From Gammaproteobacteria bacterium (GTDB lineage Bacteria > Pseudomonadota > Gammaproteobacteria > Ga0077536), in assembly GCA_030639105.1 (NCBI GenBank), contig DAOWDI010000027.1, positions 1-11,086 of the forward strand: DNA of 11,086 nucleotides, read 5' to 3'. The translations under genes were made by a program, and so were the position numbers. The notes under the pieces were generated by a model, which did not search any database, had not been told where the DNA came from, and saw only the letters and a program-made list of their open reading frames with translations. The stretch's first letter is position 1. Each line of letters begins with the position of its first letter. Shown piece by piece: positions 1 to 6,859 of this stretch.

Positions 1-117
1 ATTTTCGTAATGGTAACCAATATCATCGATGATCAGCGCGATCTCGGGTAGCCTTGATGGGGCAGGGATCAGATCTGCGCAAGCGGCGACACCTAGCCCG
101 ACCAGCAGGCTAAACAT
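1..117 (-). CDS. yibQ: Divergent polysaccharide deacetylase (YibQ family), N-terminal fragment
   Basis: The minus strand translates from an ATG at 117 to 39 residues and runs off the left edge. After a short hydrophobic leader (MFSLLVGLGVAACA, probably a signal peptide) comes LPEIALIIDDIGYHYEN. That fits the first strand and metal-site loop (IDD-G) of the divergent polysaccharide deacetylase family, seen as IVIDDFGY in E. coli YibQ. The family is predicted to be periplasmic and to act on a polysaccharide; its physiological substrate is poorly defined. The gene lies 48 bases downstream of ctpA in the same direction, as in the Pseudomonas-type gpmI-envC-ctpA-yibQ order, so co-transcription is likely. 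An in-frame TTG at 129 is an alternative start; both have a G-rich stretch upstream. The identification rests on one motif plus gene order. Confidence 0.8.
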   Translation of the reverse strand, partial: MFSLLVGLGVAACADLIPAPSRLPEIALIIDDIGYHYEN

Positions 118-165
118 GCCGCCCCCCAAATGTCCCCAAACTCACCAATGCCGCGCAGGCATCCG

Positions 166-1533
166 TCATCGTCGCTCATCGGCGCTTCGACCCTGCAAAA
201 TGACTAAACCTTTGAGCAAGTTCAACGCTTCGTATAATTCGAAGTCACTCATCGCCAGGTGCTCACGGCCCTGGCGTGTGTCGTCATCATCTTTGCTATC
301 GGCATCGCCGCCACCATCCTCTCCAGGCTGATTTTTCAGGTGCCCAGACAGGTTAGCTTCTTTTATGATTCCCGGCCGGGAAACAGTTATTGTTGACAGT
401 TTGACTTTGTCGATGATGATATCGGGCATTATCCCTTCGGCCTGAATTGATCGTCCCGAAGGCGTGTAGTAACGCGCCGTCGTCAATTTTAAGGCGGCAT
501 CATTGTTCATTGGCAGGATCGTCTGAACGGAGCCTTTCCCGAATGAACGCCGGCCCATGATAACGGCCCGTTGCCGATCCTGTAACGCTCCGGCAACAAT
601 CTCGGACGCTGATGCCGATCCTTCGTTGACCAAGACAACTAACGGTGCACCGTCGGTTGAATCCGGCGGTTTCGCGTTGAATTCCAATTCGGCATCTTCC
701 ATCCGTCCTTGTGTATAGACTATCCGCCCTTCATTGAGAAATGCGTCGGAAACCGATACCGCCGACCCTAGGACGCCCCCCGGATTATTCCTCAGATCGA
801 GAATGAGGCCCTTCAAACCGCCAACTGCATCATGCTTCAGTTCCCTTATCTGCTTTTGCAGATCATCACCGGTGCGCGATTGGAAGTGCGAAATGCGGAT
901 ATAGGCAAAGCCCGGTTCTAAATATCTGCTTTTTACACTTTGGATCTGTATGACGTCGCGCACGATGGTTAATTCTAAAGGCATATCTTCGCCATCACGG
1001 ACTACGGATATTTTTATTTTCGTACCGGCTTCCCCACGCATCTTCTTGACTGCATTGTTCAGGCTGATTCCTTTCACGGGCATATCGTCAAGCCGAATAA
1101 TAACGTCGCCTGCCTGTACCCCCGCGCGCTGTGCGGGCGTATCGTCAATAGGCGCAATGACTTTGAGAAACCCATCCTCCATCCCGACTTCGATCCCCAG
1201 GCCGCCAAATTCACCCGACGTTCCCTGCTGCAGTGCAAGATAGTCTTGTGGGTCCAGATAGGACGAATGCGGGTCGAGCCCCGCCAGCATGCCGCGGACG
1301 GCATTCTCCAGTAGATCTTTGTCACTGATGATTTCTACATAGTCTTTCTTTATCTTGTGGAATACTTCGACAAGCACGCGAATATCATCTAGAGGAATGT
1401 CATCATGCTGCGATTGCGCAACACTCATCGGCGTTGTTTTAACTGCCGGATCGACATTATCCTCAGCGATCGCGCCCTGGCATATCAAGACCAATATTGC
1501 GTATCCCAGCAACTTCTGACATTGAACGAACAT
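166..1533 (-). CDS. ctpA: S41-family C-terminal processing peptidase (CtpA/Prc type)
   Basis: A 455-residue periplasmic serine protease of the carboxyl-terminal processing family. Residues 1-23 look like a signal peptide (hydrophobic LLGYAILVLICQGAIA). A PDZ domain spans about 110-195 (FGGLGIEVG, then AGVQAGDVI). The protease core follows, with LILDLRNNPGG at 243-253, then GSASASE with the expected nucleophile Ser308, and SFGKGSVQT with the general base Lys333. The 25-residue Ser-Lys spacing matches known CtpB and Tsp dyads. An acidic low-complexity linker (about 404-418) precedes a C-terminal helix. The reading frame is open upstream to 1650, but I chose the ATG at 1533 because it directly precedes the signal peptide. 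A GAGGAG lies 12 bases before it, a slightly long spacing; an ATG at 1563 is possible. It follows envC and precedes yibQ. The likely role is processing envelope proteins, including those controlling peptidoglycan hydrolases; the substrate is unknown. Confidence 0.95.
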   Translation of the reverse strand: MFVQCQKLLGYAILVLICQGAIAEDNVDPAVKTTPMSVAQSQHDDIPLDDIRVLVEVFHKIKKDYVEIISDKDLLENAVRGMLAGLDPHSSYLDPQDYLALQQGTSGEFGGLGIEVGMEDGFLKVIAPIDDTPAQRAGVQAGDVIIRLDDMPVKGISLNNAVKKMRGEAGTKIKISVVRDGEDMPLELTIVRDVIQIQSVKSRYLEPGFAYIRISHFQSRTGDDLQKQIRELKHDAVGGLKGLILDLRNNPGGVLGSAVSVSDAFLNEGRIVYTQGRMEDAELEFNAKPPDSTDGAPLVVLVNEGSASASEIVAGALQDRQRAVIMGRRSFGKGSVQTILPMNNDAALKLTTARYYTPSGRSIQAEGIMPDIIIDKVKLSTITVSRPGIIKEANLSGHLKNQPGEDGGGDADSKDDDDTRQGREHLAMSDFELYEALNLLKGLVILQGRSADERR

Positions 1534-1656
1534 CGAAATATCGATCTCCTCTAGTTTTCTCATTGCCTCTAGGCGATCATTGCGGCCGCCCCATTGGCAT
1601 TCATTATCCAGGATGGGTTGATTGACGGGGCTAGTAGTTCCGAGACCCAATGATTG

Positions 1657-2766
1657 CTACTTCTTGCACCACTGGTGTGGGTCCTGTGGTGTGCCGTTTT
1701 GCCGGATCTCGAAATACAGTCCGGTCATATGCTGGCCGCCGGTGTCGCCTACGGTAGCAACGATTTCCCCACTTTCGACCCAGTCGCCGCTTTGCTTGTA
1801 GAGTTCCCTATTGTGGCCATAAAGGCTCATGTAGCCGTCACCATGGTCGATGATAACGAGCAAACCGAGATTTCGAAACCAATCGGCAAATGCTACCTGG
1901 CCGCCTGCAACCGCGGCAACACCGCTACCTGGATCTGACTCGATAATTACGCCGCTCCATTTCGCCCCCCCTTCGCGCATCGCCCCGCCGGGTGCTTTCG
2001 CGATCCGGCCTGCCGTGGGCCACGAAAGTTTGCCCTTGAGGACGCTGAAGGGCACAAGTGATGAACCAATAGTGTCCAGGCCTTCGGTTACTTCATCAAC
2101 GAGCTTCGTAAGTTGGTTCTCGTCATCCTGTAACTGTTTGAGAGCTTGTTCGTTTTGCTGCAAGAGCTTTTGCAGTGATTCGACAATACGGCTGCGCCTT
2201 TCCAGCGCGTCGCTCAACATGCTCATGTGATCTTCCGCCCGGTCGCGGATTTGCCGTAGCTTCGACGCCTCGATCTTTAATGCCGATTCGACCCCGCGCA
2301 GTTGTTTGAGCTGAAGGATCTGTTGGCTCAACAATTGGTTATTCGCCACCGAGATATAATCGAAATACTTTAGATGCCTTTGCAGACTATTAAGGTTGGC
2401 ATTGTTGAACAGAACTTTCAGCTTAGGTTGTCGCCGCAACCTATATTGCGCCATCAGTGTTTTCTTCACCGCATCGGTCGTTCCCTCGTAGGAGTCGTGC
2501 AGCCGGCTACGCTCCTGGCGCAGTGATTCAATGTGCGTGGTTTTCACTTCAAGTGCCAAGCGGAATCTCTCGTTTTCCAGCCGCGCCGCATGCAGGCGTC
2601 GTTCAACCTCGAGGACTCCTTCGCGCGCGCTTTTGAATTTGATCTCGTCGTCGGCGAGATATTTTTCGAGTTCATTGATGCGGATCCGAACCTCATCCAG
2701 GTTTTGACTGGGATCGGCTTCGGCAGCAAAACTGGACGCAGCCGTTAATAGTAAATGGATGCACAA
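1657..2766 (-). CDS. envC: EnvC-type murein hydrolase activator (degenerate LytM/M23 domain)
   Basis: About 369 residues. A short hydrophobic leader ends near SSFAAEA (residues 11-17). A long charged coiled-coil region follows (about 20-235, rich in E, K, R, L and Q), then a C-terminal LytM/M23 domain (about 245-369, beginning LSWPTAGRI). The domain is degenerate: where active M23 enzymes have HxxxD and HxH, this protein has WSGVIIES and TGLYFEIR. The LYFEIR ending and the PHQW tail match E. coli EnvC, which is catalytically dead and activates the division amidases AmiA and AmiB at the septum, recruited through FtsEX. Activator rather than hydrolase is therefore the likely role. The start is uncertain: there is no in-frame ATG or GTG before the leader, and TTG at 2766 is the best candidate. 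It lies between gpmI and ctpA in one orientation and is probably co-transcribed with them. The open frame upstream to 3153 lies within gpmI and is not used. Confidence 0.92.
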   Translation of the reverse strand: MCIHLLLTAASSFAAEADPSQNLDEVRIRINELEKYLADDEIKFKSAREGVLEVERRLHAARLENERFRLALEVKTTHIESLRQERSRLHDSYEGTTDAVKKTLMAQYRLRRQPKLKVLFNNANLNSLQRHLKYFDYISVANNQLLSQQILQLKQLRGVESALKIEASKLRQIRDRAEDHMSMLSDALERRSRIVESLQKLLQQNEQALKQLQDDENQLTKLVDEVTEGLDTIGSSLVPFSVLKGKLSWPTAGRIAKAPGGAMREGGAKWSGVIIESDPGSGVAAVAGGQVAFADWFRNLGLLVIIDHGDGYMSLYGHNRELYKQSGDWVESGEIVATVGDTGGQHMTGLYFEIRQNGTPQDPHQWCKK

Positions 2767-2787
2767 TACCCGTAGAAGAAGTCCTTC

Positions 2788-2840
2788 GCGGCCTCCGTGC
2801 CGAGGGGAGAGGAGCGGGCTGATAGTTTGCGCGAGGCCGC
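2788..2840. repeat. Inverted repeat in the gpmI-envC spacer
   Basis: GCGGCCTC at 2788-2795 and its exact reverse complement GAGGCCGC at 2833-2840 are separated by 37 bases, almost filling the 80-base gap between the gpmI stop and the putative envC TTG. In the minus-strand transcript it could form a GC-rich stem just upstream of the envC initiation region. There is no T-run after it, so it is not a standard terminator. It may be an mRNA stability or translation-control structure, or chance in GC-rich sequence. Confidence 0.35.
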
Positions 2841-2846
2841 ACCTGA

Positions 2847-4424
2847 TCAAGCCGCACACTGTTCGCTGTCTTCGAGAACGATCAGCGAATGGCCGGTCAT
2901 TTCCGGCGGGATCTCGACGCCCATCAAAGACAACATAGTGGGGGCGATATCGCTGAGGCAGCCGTTTGGCGCCATTTCGGCTTTGCGTCCAATATAGATC
3001 AAGGGAACCAGATTGCTCGTGTGCGCGGTGTACGCTTGGCCGCGCTCCCGTTTGGTCGCAACGGTCCGCATTCTTTCGGCGTTTCCATGATCCGATGTTA
3101 TAAGTATTTCCATACCGGCATCCCGGGCGGCGGCTACGACCCTCTCCAAACATTTGTCCAGCGTTTCGATACAGCTTACGGTCGCTTCGAAATCTCCTGT
3201 ATGGCCGACCATATCCGCGTTTGCATAATTGCAGATCACGGTGTCGAAGGTCTGGCTCGAAATAGCTTCAACCAGCGCATCGGTCACTCCTACGGCGCTC
3301 ATCTCCGGTTTGAGATTATAGGTTGCGACATCCGGGGATGGGATCAATATGCGTTTCTCTCCGCAGGCGGCCTTTTCCACACCGCCGTTGAAGAAAAAAG
3401 TGACGTGAGCATATTTTTCCGTTTCGGCGATCCGAAGCTGGTGTAAGCCATGGGCTGCGACCCAACCGCCATAGGTATTTGGCAGTTCGGTCGGGGGGAA
3501 GGCCACAGGTAGGTCGAACTGCGCCCCGTAACTCGTCATGGTTATAAACGTGTCGATATCGGCTGCACGGGCACGTTCGAAGTTGCTAAACGAAGGATCC
3601 GTGAATGCTGTCGTCAGCTGTCTTGCCCGTTCAGCCCGAAAATTCGCGAAGACAATGACATCACCATCCGCTATTTGAACTCGTTGTAGCCGGTCGGAGA
3701 TAATCGCTGTTGTGTTGATGAATTCGTCGCTTTCGCCACGTTGATACGCCTGGTCGAGGGCCAACAGCGGATCGCTGCACTCGTAGAGCGCGCGCCCATC
3801 GACTAGGAGGTCGTATGCTGCGCGGGTTCGTTCCCAGCGCTTGTTACGATCCATTGCGTAATAGCGGCCGACCAAGGTCGCGATGCGCCCTACACCCAAC
3901 TCAGCGCATTTTCTCTGCACGCGTTGGATCGATTCCGACGCACTTTTCGGCAGCGTATCACGGCCATCCAGGAACGCGTGAACGTAAACACGCTTTACAC
4001 CGGATCGTGCGGCAAGTTCGATCAGCGCCATGATGTGCTCTTCGTGACTGTGTACGCCGCCTGGAGAAAGAAGCCCGAGCAAGTGGCAGGCCTTGCCGTT
4101 CGCGCCCGCTCGCTCCAATGGCAGTCTCAGTGCTGGGTTGTCAAAAAATTCTCCATCCTGAATCGCCAGGGATATCCGCGTGTAGTCCTGATCCACGGTG
4201 CGGCCTGCTCCGAGGTGTATGTGACCGACCTCGGAGTTGCCCATGTGCTTATCTGGAAGTCCCACGTCTTGCCCCGAGCAGCAGATCAGCATATGGGGAT
4301 AATCGTTCCATAACCGATCCCACGTTGGTTTGCTTGCACTGTGGATGGCATTGTATTGGGTGTCATCGCTATGACCCCAGCCATCGAGTACAATTAACAT
4401 TACCGGGTGGTCGATTTTATACAT
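2847..4424 (-). CDS. gpmI: 2,3-bisphosphoglycerate-independent phosphoglycerate mutase
   Basis: A 525-residue cytoplasmic, normally Mn-dependent enzyme interconverting 3- and 2-phosphoglycerate in glycolysis and gluconeogenesis; the length is close to the usual 510-515. The alkaline-phosphatase-fold metal ligands are visible: Asp14 in LIVLDGWG, the phosphoserine Ser64 in MGNSEVGH, Asp404 and His408 in NADMVGH, Asp445-His446 in SDHGNAE, and His468 in YTAHTSN. The inserted transferase domain carries GGVHSH (122-127), DGRD (153-156), GRYYAMDR (186-193) and NFRAERAR (261-268), the substrate-binding residues. The ATG at 4424 gives the standard short N-terminus before the first strand; its ribosome binding site is weak (TAAG). 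It is the first gene of the minus-strand block and diverges from yibN across 211 bases. Coupling to envC downstream is the conserved arrangement known in E. coli and Pseudomonas. Confidence 0.98.
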   Translation of the reverse strand: MYKIDHPVMLIVLDGWGHSDDTQYNAIHSASKPTWDRLWNDYPHMLICCSGQDVGLPDKHMGNSEVGHIHLGAGRTVDQDYTRISLAIQDGEFFDNPALRLPLERAGANGKACHLLGLLSPGGVHSHEEHIMALIELAARSGVKRVYVHAFLDGRDTLPKSASESIQRVQRKCAELGVGRIATLVGRYYAMDRNKRWERTRAAYDLLVDGRALYECSDPLLALDQAYQRGESDEFINTTAIISDRLQRVQIADGDVIVFANFRAERARQLTTAFTDPSFSNFERARAADIDTFITMTSYGAQFDLPVAFPPTELPNTYGGWVAAHGLHQLRIAETEKYAHVTFFFNGGVEKAACGEKRILIPSPDVATYNLKPEMSAVGVTDALVEAISSQTFDTVICNYANADMVGHTGDFEATVSCIETLDKCLERVVAAARDAGMEILITSDHGNAERMRTVATKRERGQAYTAHTSNLVPLIYIGRKAEMAPNGCLSDIAPTMLSLMGVEIPPEMTGHSLIVLEDSEQCAA

Positions 4425-4553
4425 TGATTACTTAAAGTGGTGGATTCGTGCGGCTGGCCTGAGGGGAGTATCCTGCCTCGGTTTGTTGATCCGCTTACCG
4501 CGCGCTGTCGGTCTGATGGCTTGGCTCGGCACTGCGTACCAAAGCGGTCAACA

Positions 4554-4568
4554 GTGTATCATATACAC
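4554..4568. promoter_or_regulatory. 15-bp interrupted palindrome in the gpmI-yibN divergent region
   Basis: GTGTAT-CAT-ATACAC is a perfect 6-bp inverted repeat with a 3-base centre, lying 68 bases before yibN and 130 before gpmI. On the minus strand it contains TATGAT (4563 down to 4558), a fair -10 hexamer for gpmI. The best -35 at 17-bp spacing (CTGAGC, 4586-4581) matches only 3 of 6. It could be an operator overlapping the gpmI promoter. The rest of the 4425-4635 intergenic region shows nothing else I can support. Confidence 0.3.
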
Positions 4569-4635
4569 CTATGCTTACCGGCTCAGATACAGCGTTTTGC
4601 AAATACCTCGGGTACAAAATCGACGATAGTAAACT

Positions 4636-5058
4636 ATGGCTCAATTGATTGAATTTGCCGGCAACCACCTGTTTTGGGTGATCGCTTTTTTTGTCATCCT
4701 GGCGTTACTGGTGGTTAATCTGGTGCAAACCGTCGGGTCAAGGGCAGTAATTCCCATACGGGCCGTGCAATTATTCAATACCGAGGATGCGCTGCCACTG
4801 GACATTCGAAGTACAGCCGATTTTGCGTCAGGCCATATCGTCAACGCAAAAAATATACCCATGGCCGACCTCAAAACAAGACTGGATGAGCTGCAAAAAG
4901 TGAAGGGCAAGCCGGTCTTGGTGTATTGCGCCATGGGGACGACATCTGCGGCGGCGATCAGAGTATTGTCCGCGGCGGGATTCGAACAGGTCTATAGCCT
5001 GAAAGGTGGGATCGCCGCGTGGAGTAACGATAAATTACCGCTGACTCAACGGCGGTAA
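4636..5058 (+). CDS. yibN: Membrane-anchored rhodanese-like protein (YibN family)
   Basis: 140 residues. One N-terminal transmembrane segment (about 12-32, FWVIAFFVILALLVVNLV) is followed by a single rhodanese domain (about 40-136). The domain shows the LDIRS strand (Asp56), GHIVNAKNIP (67-75), the loop YCAMGTTS with the potential sulfur-accepting Cys98, and the closing GGIAAW (124-129). It resembles E. coli YibN in length, architecture and position (divergent from gpmI, upstream of secB). As I recall it, the E. coli protein lacks a cysteine at the start of this loop, whereas here a CxxGxxS loop is intact, so persulfide chemistry is possible. The domain is expected to face the cytoplasm. The exact substrate is unknown. 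It lies 138 bases before secB; in E. coli and Pseudomonas a glutaredoxin gene sits in that position. Confidence 0.93.
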   Translation: MAQLIEFAGNHLFWVIAFFVILALLVVNLVQTVGSRAVIPIRAVQLFNTEDALPLDIRSTADFASGHIVNAKNIPMADLKTRLDELQKVKGKPVLVYCAMGTTSAAAIRVLSAAGFEQVYSLKGGIAAWSNDKLPLTQRR

Positions 5059-5148
5059 TTCCACTTGGAGGTTGTCCGAGAATAGGAGTCTTGGCTGAGG
5101 GAAATCTGGCCACATCCGGCTTTTCCGCAAGTACGCTTTCTATTCCCG

Positions 5149-5154
5149 TATAGT
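5149..5154 (+). promoter_or_regulatory. Possible -10 hexamer (TATAGT) upstream of secB
   Basis: TATAGT matches the sigma-70 -10 consensus at 5 of 6 positions and lies 42 bases before the secB ATG, inside the 138-base gap after yibN. No convincing -35 exists at 16-18 bp spacing, so this is only a candidate for a separate secB promoter. Confidence 0.2.
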
Positions 5155-5196
5155 CTCCAAACGCACCGCACACAAAATCAACCGATTAAGTGAATT

Positions 5197-5688
5197 ATGG
5201 CAGATGAAAAGACCGCTGAATTCAACTTGAACCAGCAAGCGACGGCCGGCCAACTGGCTATTCAGAAAATATATGTAAAGGATTTGTCGTTCGAGGCACC
5301 GAGCACGCCTGCCGTATTTACCGAGAAATTGAATCCCTCCGTAGAGATACATTTTTCGAATAAAACGAAGGATCTGGGCGAGAATCAACATGAAGTCGTG
5401 CTCTCGGTGACGGTGACGGTGAAGCAAGACGAACGGAGCGTATACCTTGTCGAAGTTCAGCAAGCGGGTATCTTTACGATCACTGGGTTCCCGGTTGAGC
5501 ATCTGTCGACAATTCTAGCGACGGCTTGTCCTAACATACTGTTCCCTTACGCCCGAGAGGTCGTTTCCGACATCGCAACAAAGGGTGGTTTCCCGCAGAT
5601 ATTGTTGGCCCCGGTGAATTTCGACATGCTGTATGCACAACAATTGCAGCGCCTTCGCCAGGCTGATGCCAAGACTTCCACTCACTGA
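5197..5688 (+). CDS. secB: Protein-export chaperone SecB
   Basis: 163 residues against 155 in E. coli. SecB forms a cytoplasmic tetramer that holds preproteins unfolded and passes them to SecA for Sec-dependent export. The family pattern is clear: LAIQKIYVKDLSFEAPS (20-36) at the first strand, a beta-rich centre with VVLSVTVTV (67-75), VEVQQAGIFTITGF (85-98), and the conserved CPNILFPYARE (111-121). It continues through SDIATKGGFPQILLAPVNF (124-142) into the C-terminal helix. The ATG at 5197 gives the expected MADE start; the upstream AAGTGAATT is a poor ribosome binding site. It lies between yibN and gpsA as in other gammaproteobacteria, with an 88-base gap to gpsA. The tail after 150 is slightly longer than usual and variable. 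The identification is secure. Confidence 0.98.
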   Translation: MADEKTAEFNLNQQATAGQLAIQKIYVKDLSFEAPSTPAVFTEKLNPSVEIHFSNKTKDLGENQHEVVLSVTVTVKQDERSVYLVEVQQAGIFTITGFPVEHLSTILATACPNILFPYAREVVSDIATKGGFPQILLAPVNFDMLYAQQLQRLRQADAKTSTH

Positions 5689-5776
5689 CCGGTGCTACCG
5701 CTCGAGGCTGATCGTCTGTTTGGATGCCAACCCTATGATCTGGCTATCCATTGATGCCTAGGGCCGGGCCGCCCGT

Positions 5777-6811
5777 ATGTCAAGCAAGCCGCAAATTCTA
5801 GTGCTCGGTGCCGGTGCCTGGGGGACCGCGCTGGCACTGGTCCTCTGCCGTAACGGAGGAAATGAGGTTTTCCTCTGGGGTCGAGATGCCGATGCGATCG
5901 CCGCAATGCGACAGAGGCGGATCAACGAGCGATACTTACCCGGGATCAAGCTGCCGCAAGAATTGAATCTCGTTGGCGGTGCGCAGGCGCTTCCAGCAGA
6001 CATCGACATTATCGTGGCGGCCGTCCCGTTTCAGACACTACGATCCGTGCTCGAATTTTTTGCCGGTGCGATTGGGCCACCGGGTTGTGTCGCCTGTGCC
6101 TGCAAGGGGCTCGAAAGAGATACATTCCTGCGAGCCGATCAGATAGTCGCCGACGTATACCCATCGACGACCGCCGTCGCGATATTATCGGGCCCGAACT
6201 TTGCCGCGGAAGTGGCGGAGCAGCGGCCCGCCGCAATCACGGTCGCGGCATGGGATGGCTCTTGGGGGCGCGAGCTAGTCCAACGGTTCCATTCACCGCT
6301 GTTTCGTCCCTATCTGACCGCTGATGTCATTGGGGTCGAAATAGGTGGGGCGATCAAGAACGTGATGGCAATCGCGGCGGGGATCGGGGACGGGTTAGGT
6401 TTGGGCGCTAACAGTCGCGCTGCATTGATCACCCGCGGACTCGCGGAAATCACCCGCTTTGGGGTTGCGCAAGGCGGGCAACTCGAAACCTTCATGGGCT
6501 TGTCGGGCTTGGGCGATCTGGTCTTGACCTGTACCGACGATAAATCCCGCAATAGACGGTTCGGGTTACAGCTGGCGGCGGGTGAGAAGGTTGCGGATGC
6601 TATCGCGGACATAGGCCTGGTTGAGGGAGCTACGACCGCTGTAGCGTTGGTCGAATTTGCTGATCGGCTTGGGATCGAGATGCCGATATCACGGGAAGTA
6701 GCCGATACTATTGCGTCGAAAACGACGCCGGAGCAAGCCGTCAGGAATTTGCTGGCGCGCGATCCGGTGGCAGAAGCGGCGGGACTGCTCAGTCCGTTCA
6801 ATTCGGACTGA
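5777..6811 (+). CDS. gpsA: NAD(P)+-dependent glycerol-3-phosphate dehydrogenase
   Basis: A 344-residue soluble enzyme reducing dihydroxyacetone phosphate to sn-glycerol-3-phosphate for phospholipid synthesis; the length is normal. The N-terminal Rossmann fold has GAGAWG (11-16). CKGLER (109-114) carries the conserved Lys110, and LSGPNFAAEV (137-146) the substrate loop. The C-terminal helical domain has GGAIKNVMAIAAGIGDG (190-206) with the catalytic Lys194, then NSRAALITRGLAE (212-224), GLGDLVLTC (244-252) and SRNRRFG (257-263). The ATG at 5777 places the Rossmann motif five residues in. No clear Shine-Dalgarno precedes it (GGGCCGCCCGT). In E. coli gpsA follows secB and is followed by cysE; here no cysE follows and the next gene, trmL, converges. 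The stop codon is embedded in a terminator-like hairpin. Confidence 0.98.
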   Translation: MSSKPQILVLGAGAWGTALALVLCRNGGNEVFLWGRDADAIAAMRQRRINERYLPGIKLPQELNLVGGAQALPADIDIIVAAVPFQTLRSVLEFFAGAIGPPGCVACACKGLERDTFLRADQIVADVYPSTTAVAILSGPNFAAEVAEQRPAAITVAAWDGSWGRELVQRFHSPLFRPYLTADVIGVEIGGAIKNVMAIAAGIGDGLGLGANSRAALITRGLAEITRFGVAQGGQLETFMGLSGLGDLVLTCTDDKSRNRRFGLQLAAGEKVADAIADIGLVEGATTAVALVEFADRLGIEMPISREVADTIASKTTPEQAVRNLLARDPVAEAAGLLSPFNSD

Positions 6812-6821
6812 AAACGTTTTT
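6789..6821 (+). terminator. Terminator-like hairpin overlapping the gpsA stop
   Basis: TCAGTCCG (6789-6796) pairs perfectly with CGGACTGA (6804-6811) across a 7-base loop, and the last three bases of the stem are the gpsA TGA. TTTTT follows at 6817-6821 after AAAACG. The 5-base gap between stem and T-run makes it a weak intrinsic terminator, but its position between convergent genes supports the role. Confidence 0.45.
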
Positions 6822-6834
6822 GGTGCCTCTCGCC

Positions 6835-6859
6835 GATAGCGCAGGTGCTTGAGGCTATC
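6835..6859 (-). terminator. Weak hairpin at the trmL 3' end
   Basis: GATAGC (6835-6840) and GCTATC (6854-6859) are reverse complements separated by 13 bases, and the arm at 6854-6859 includes the trmL stop codon. No T-run follows directly on the minus strand, so a terminator role is doubtful. Confidence 0.2.

Noticed and set aside
2767..3153. N-terminal extension of the envC frame
   Set aside because: The extra residues are basic, low-quality sequence mostly inside gpmI. The signal-peptide-like segment begins only at about 2766.
2889..3446. 185-residue open frame on the plus strand
   Set aside because: It lies antisense to gpmI, whose motifs are intact in the other strand, and has no recognisable motif.
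4437..4652. 71-codon plus-strand frame in the gpmI-yibN intergenic region
   Set aside because: No plausible ribosome binding site, no domain, and it overlaps the yibN start in another frame.
5059..5196. Possible glutaredoxin remnant between yibN and secB
   Set aside because: No CPYC-like motif or thioredoxin-fold pattern is readable in any plus-strand frame.
6310..6801. 163-residue open frame on the minus strand
   Set aside because: It is antisense to gpsA, rich in S, A, P and R as expected of a shadow frame, and gpsA is clearly the real gene.
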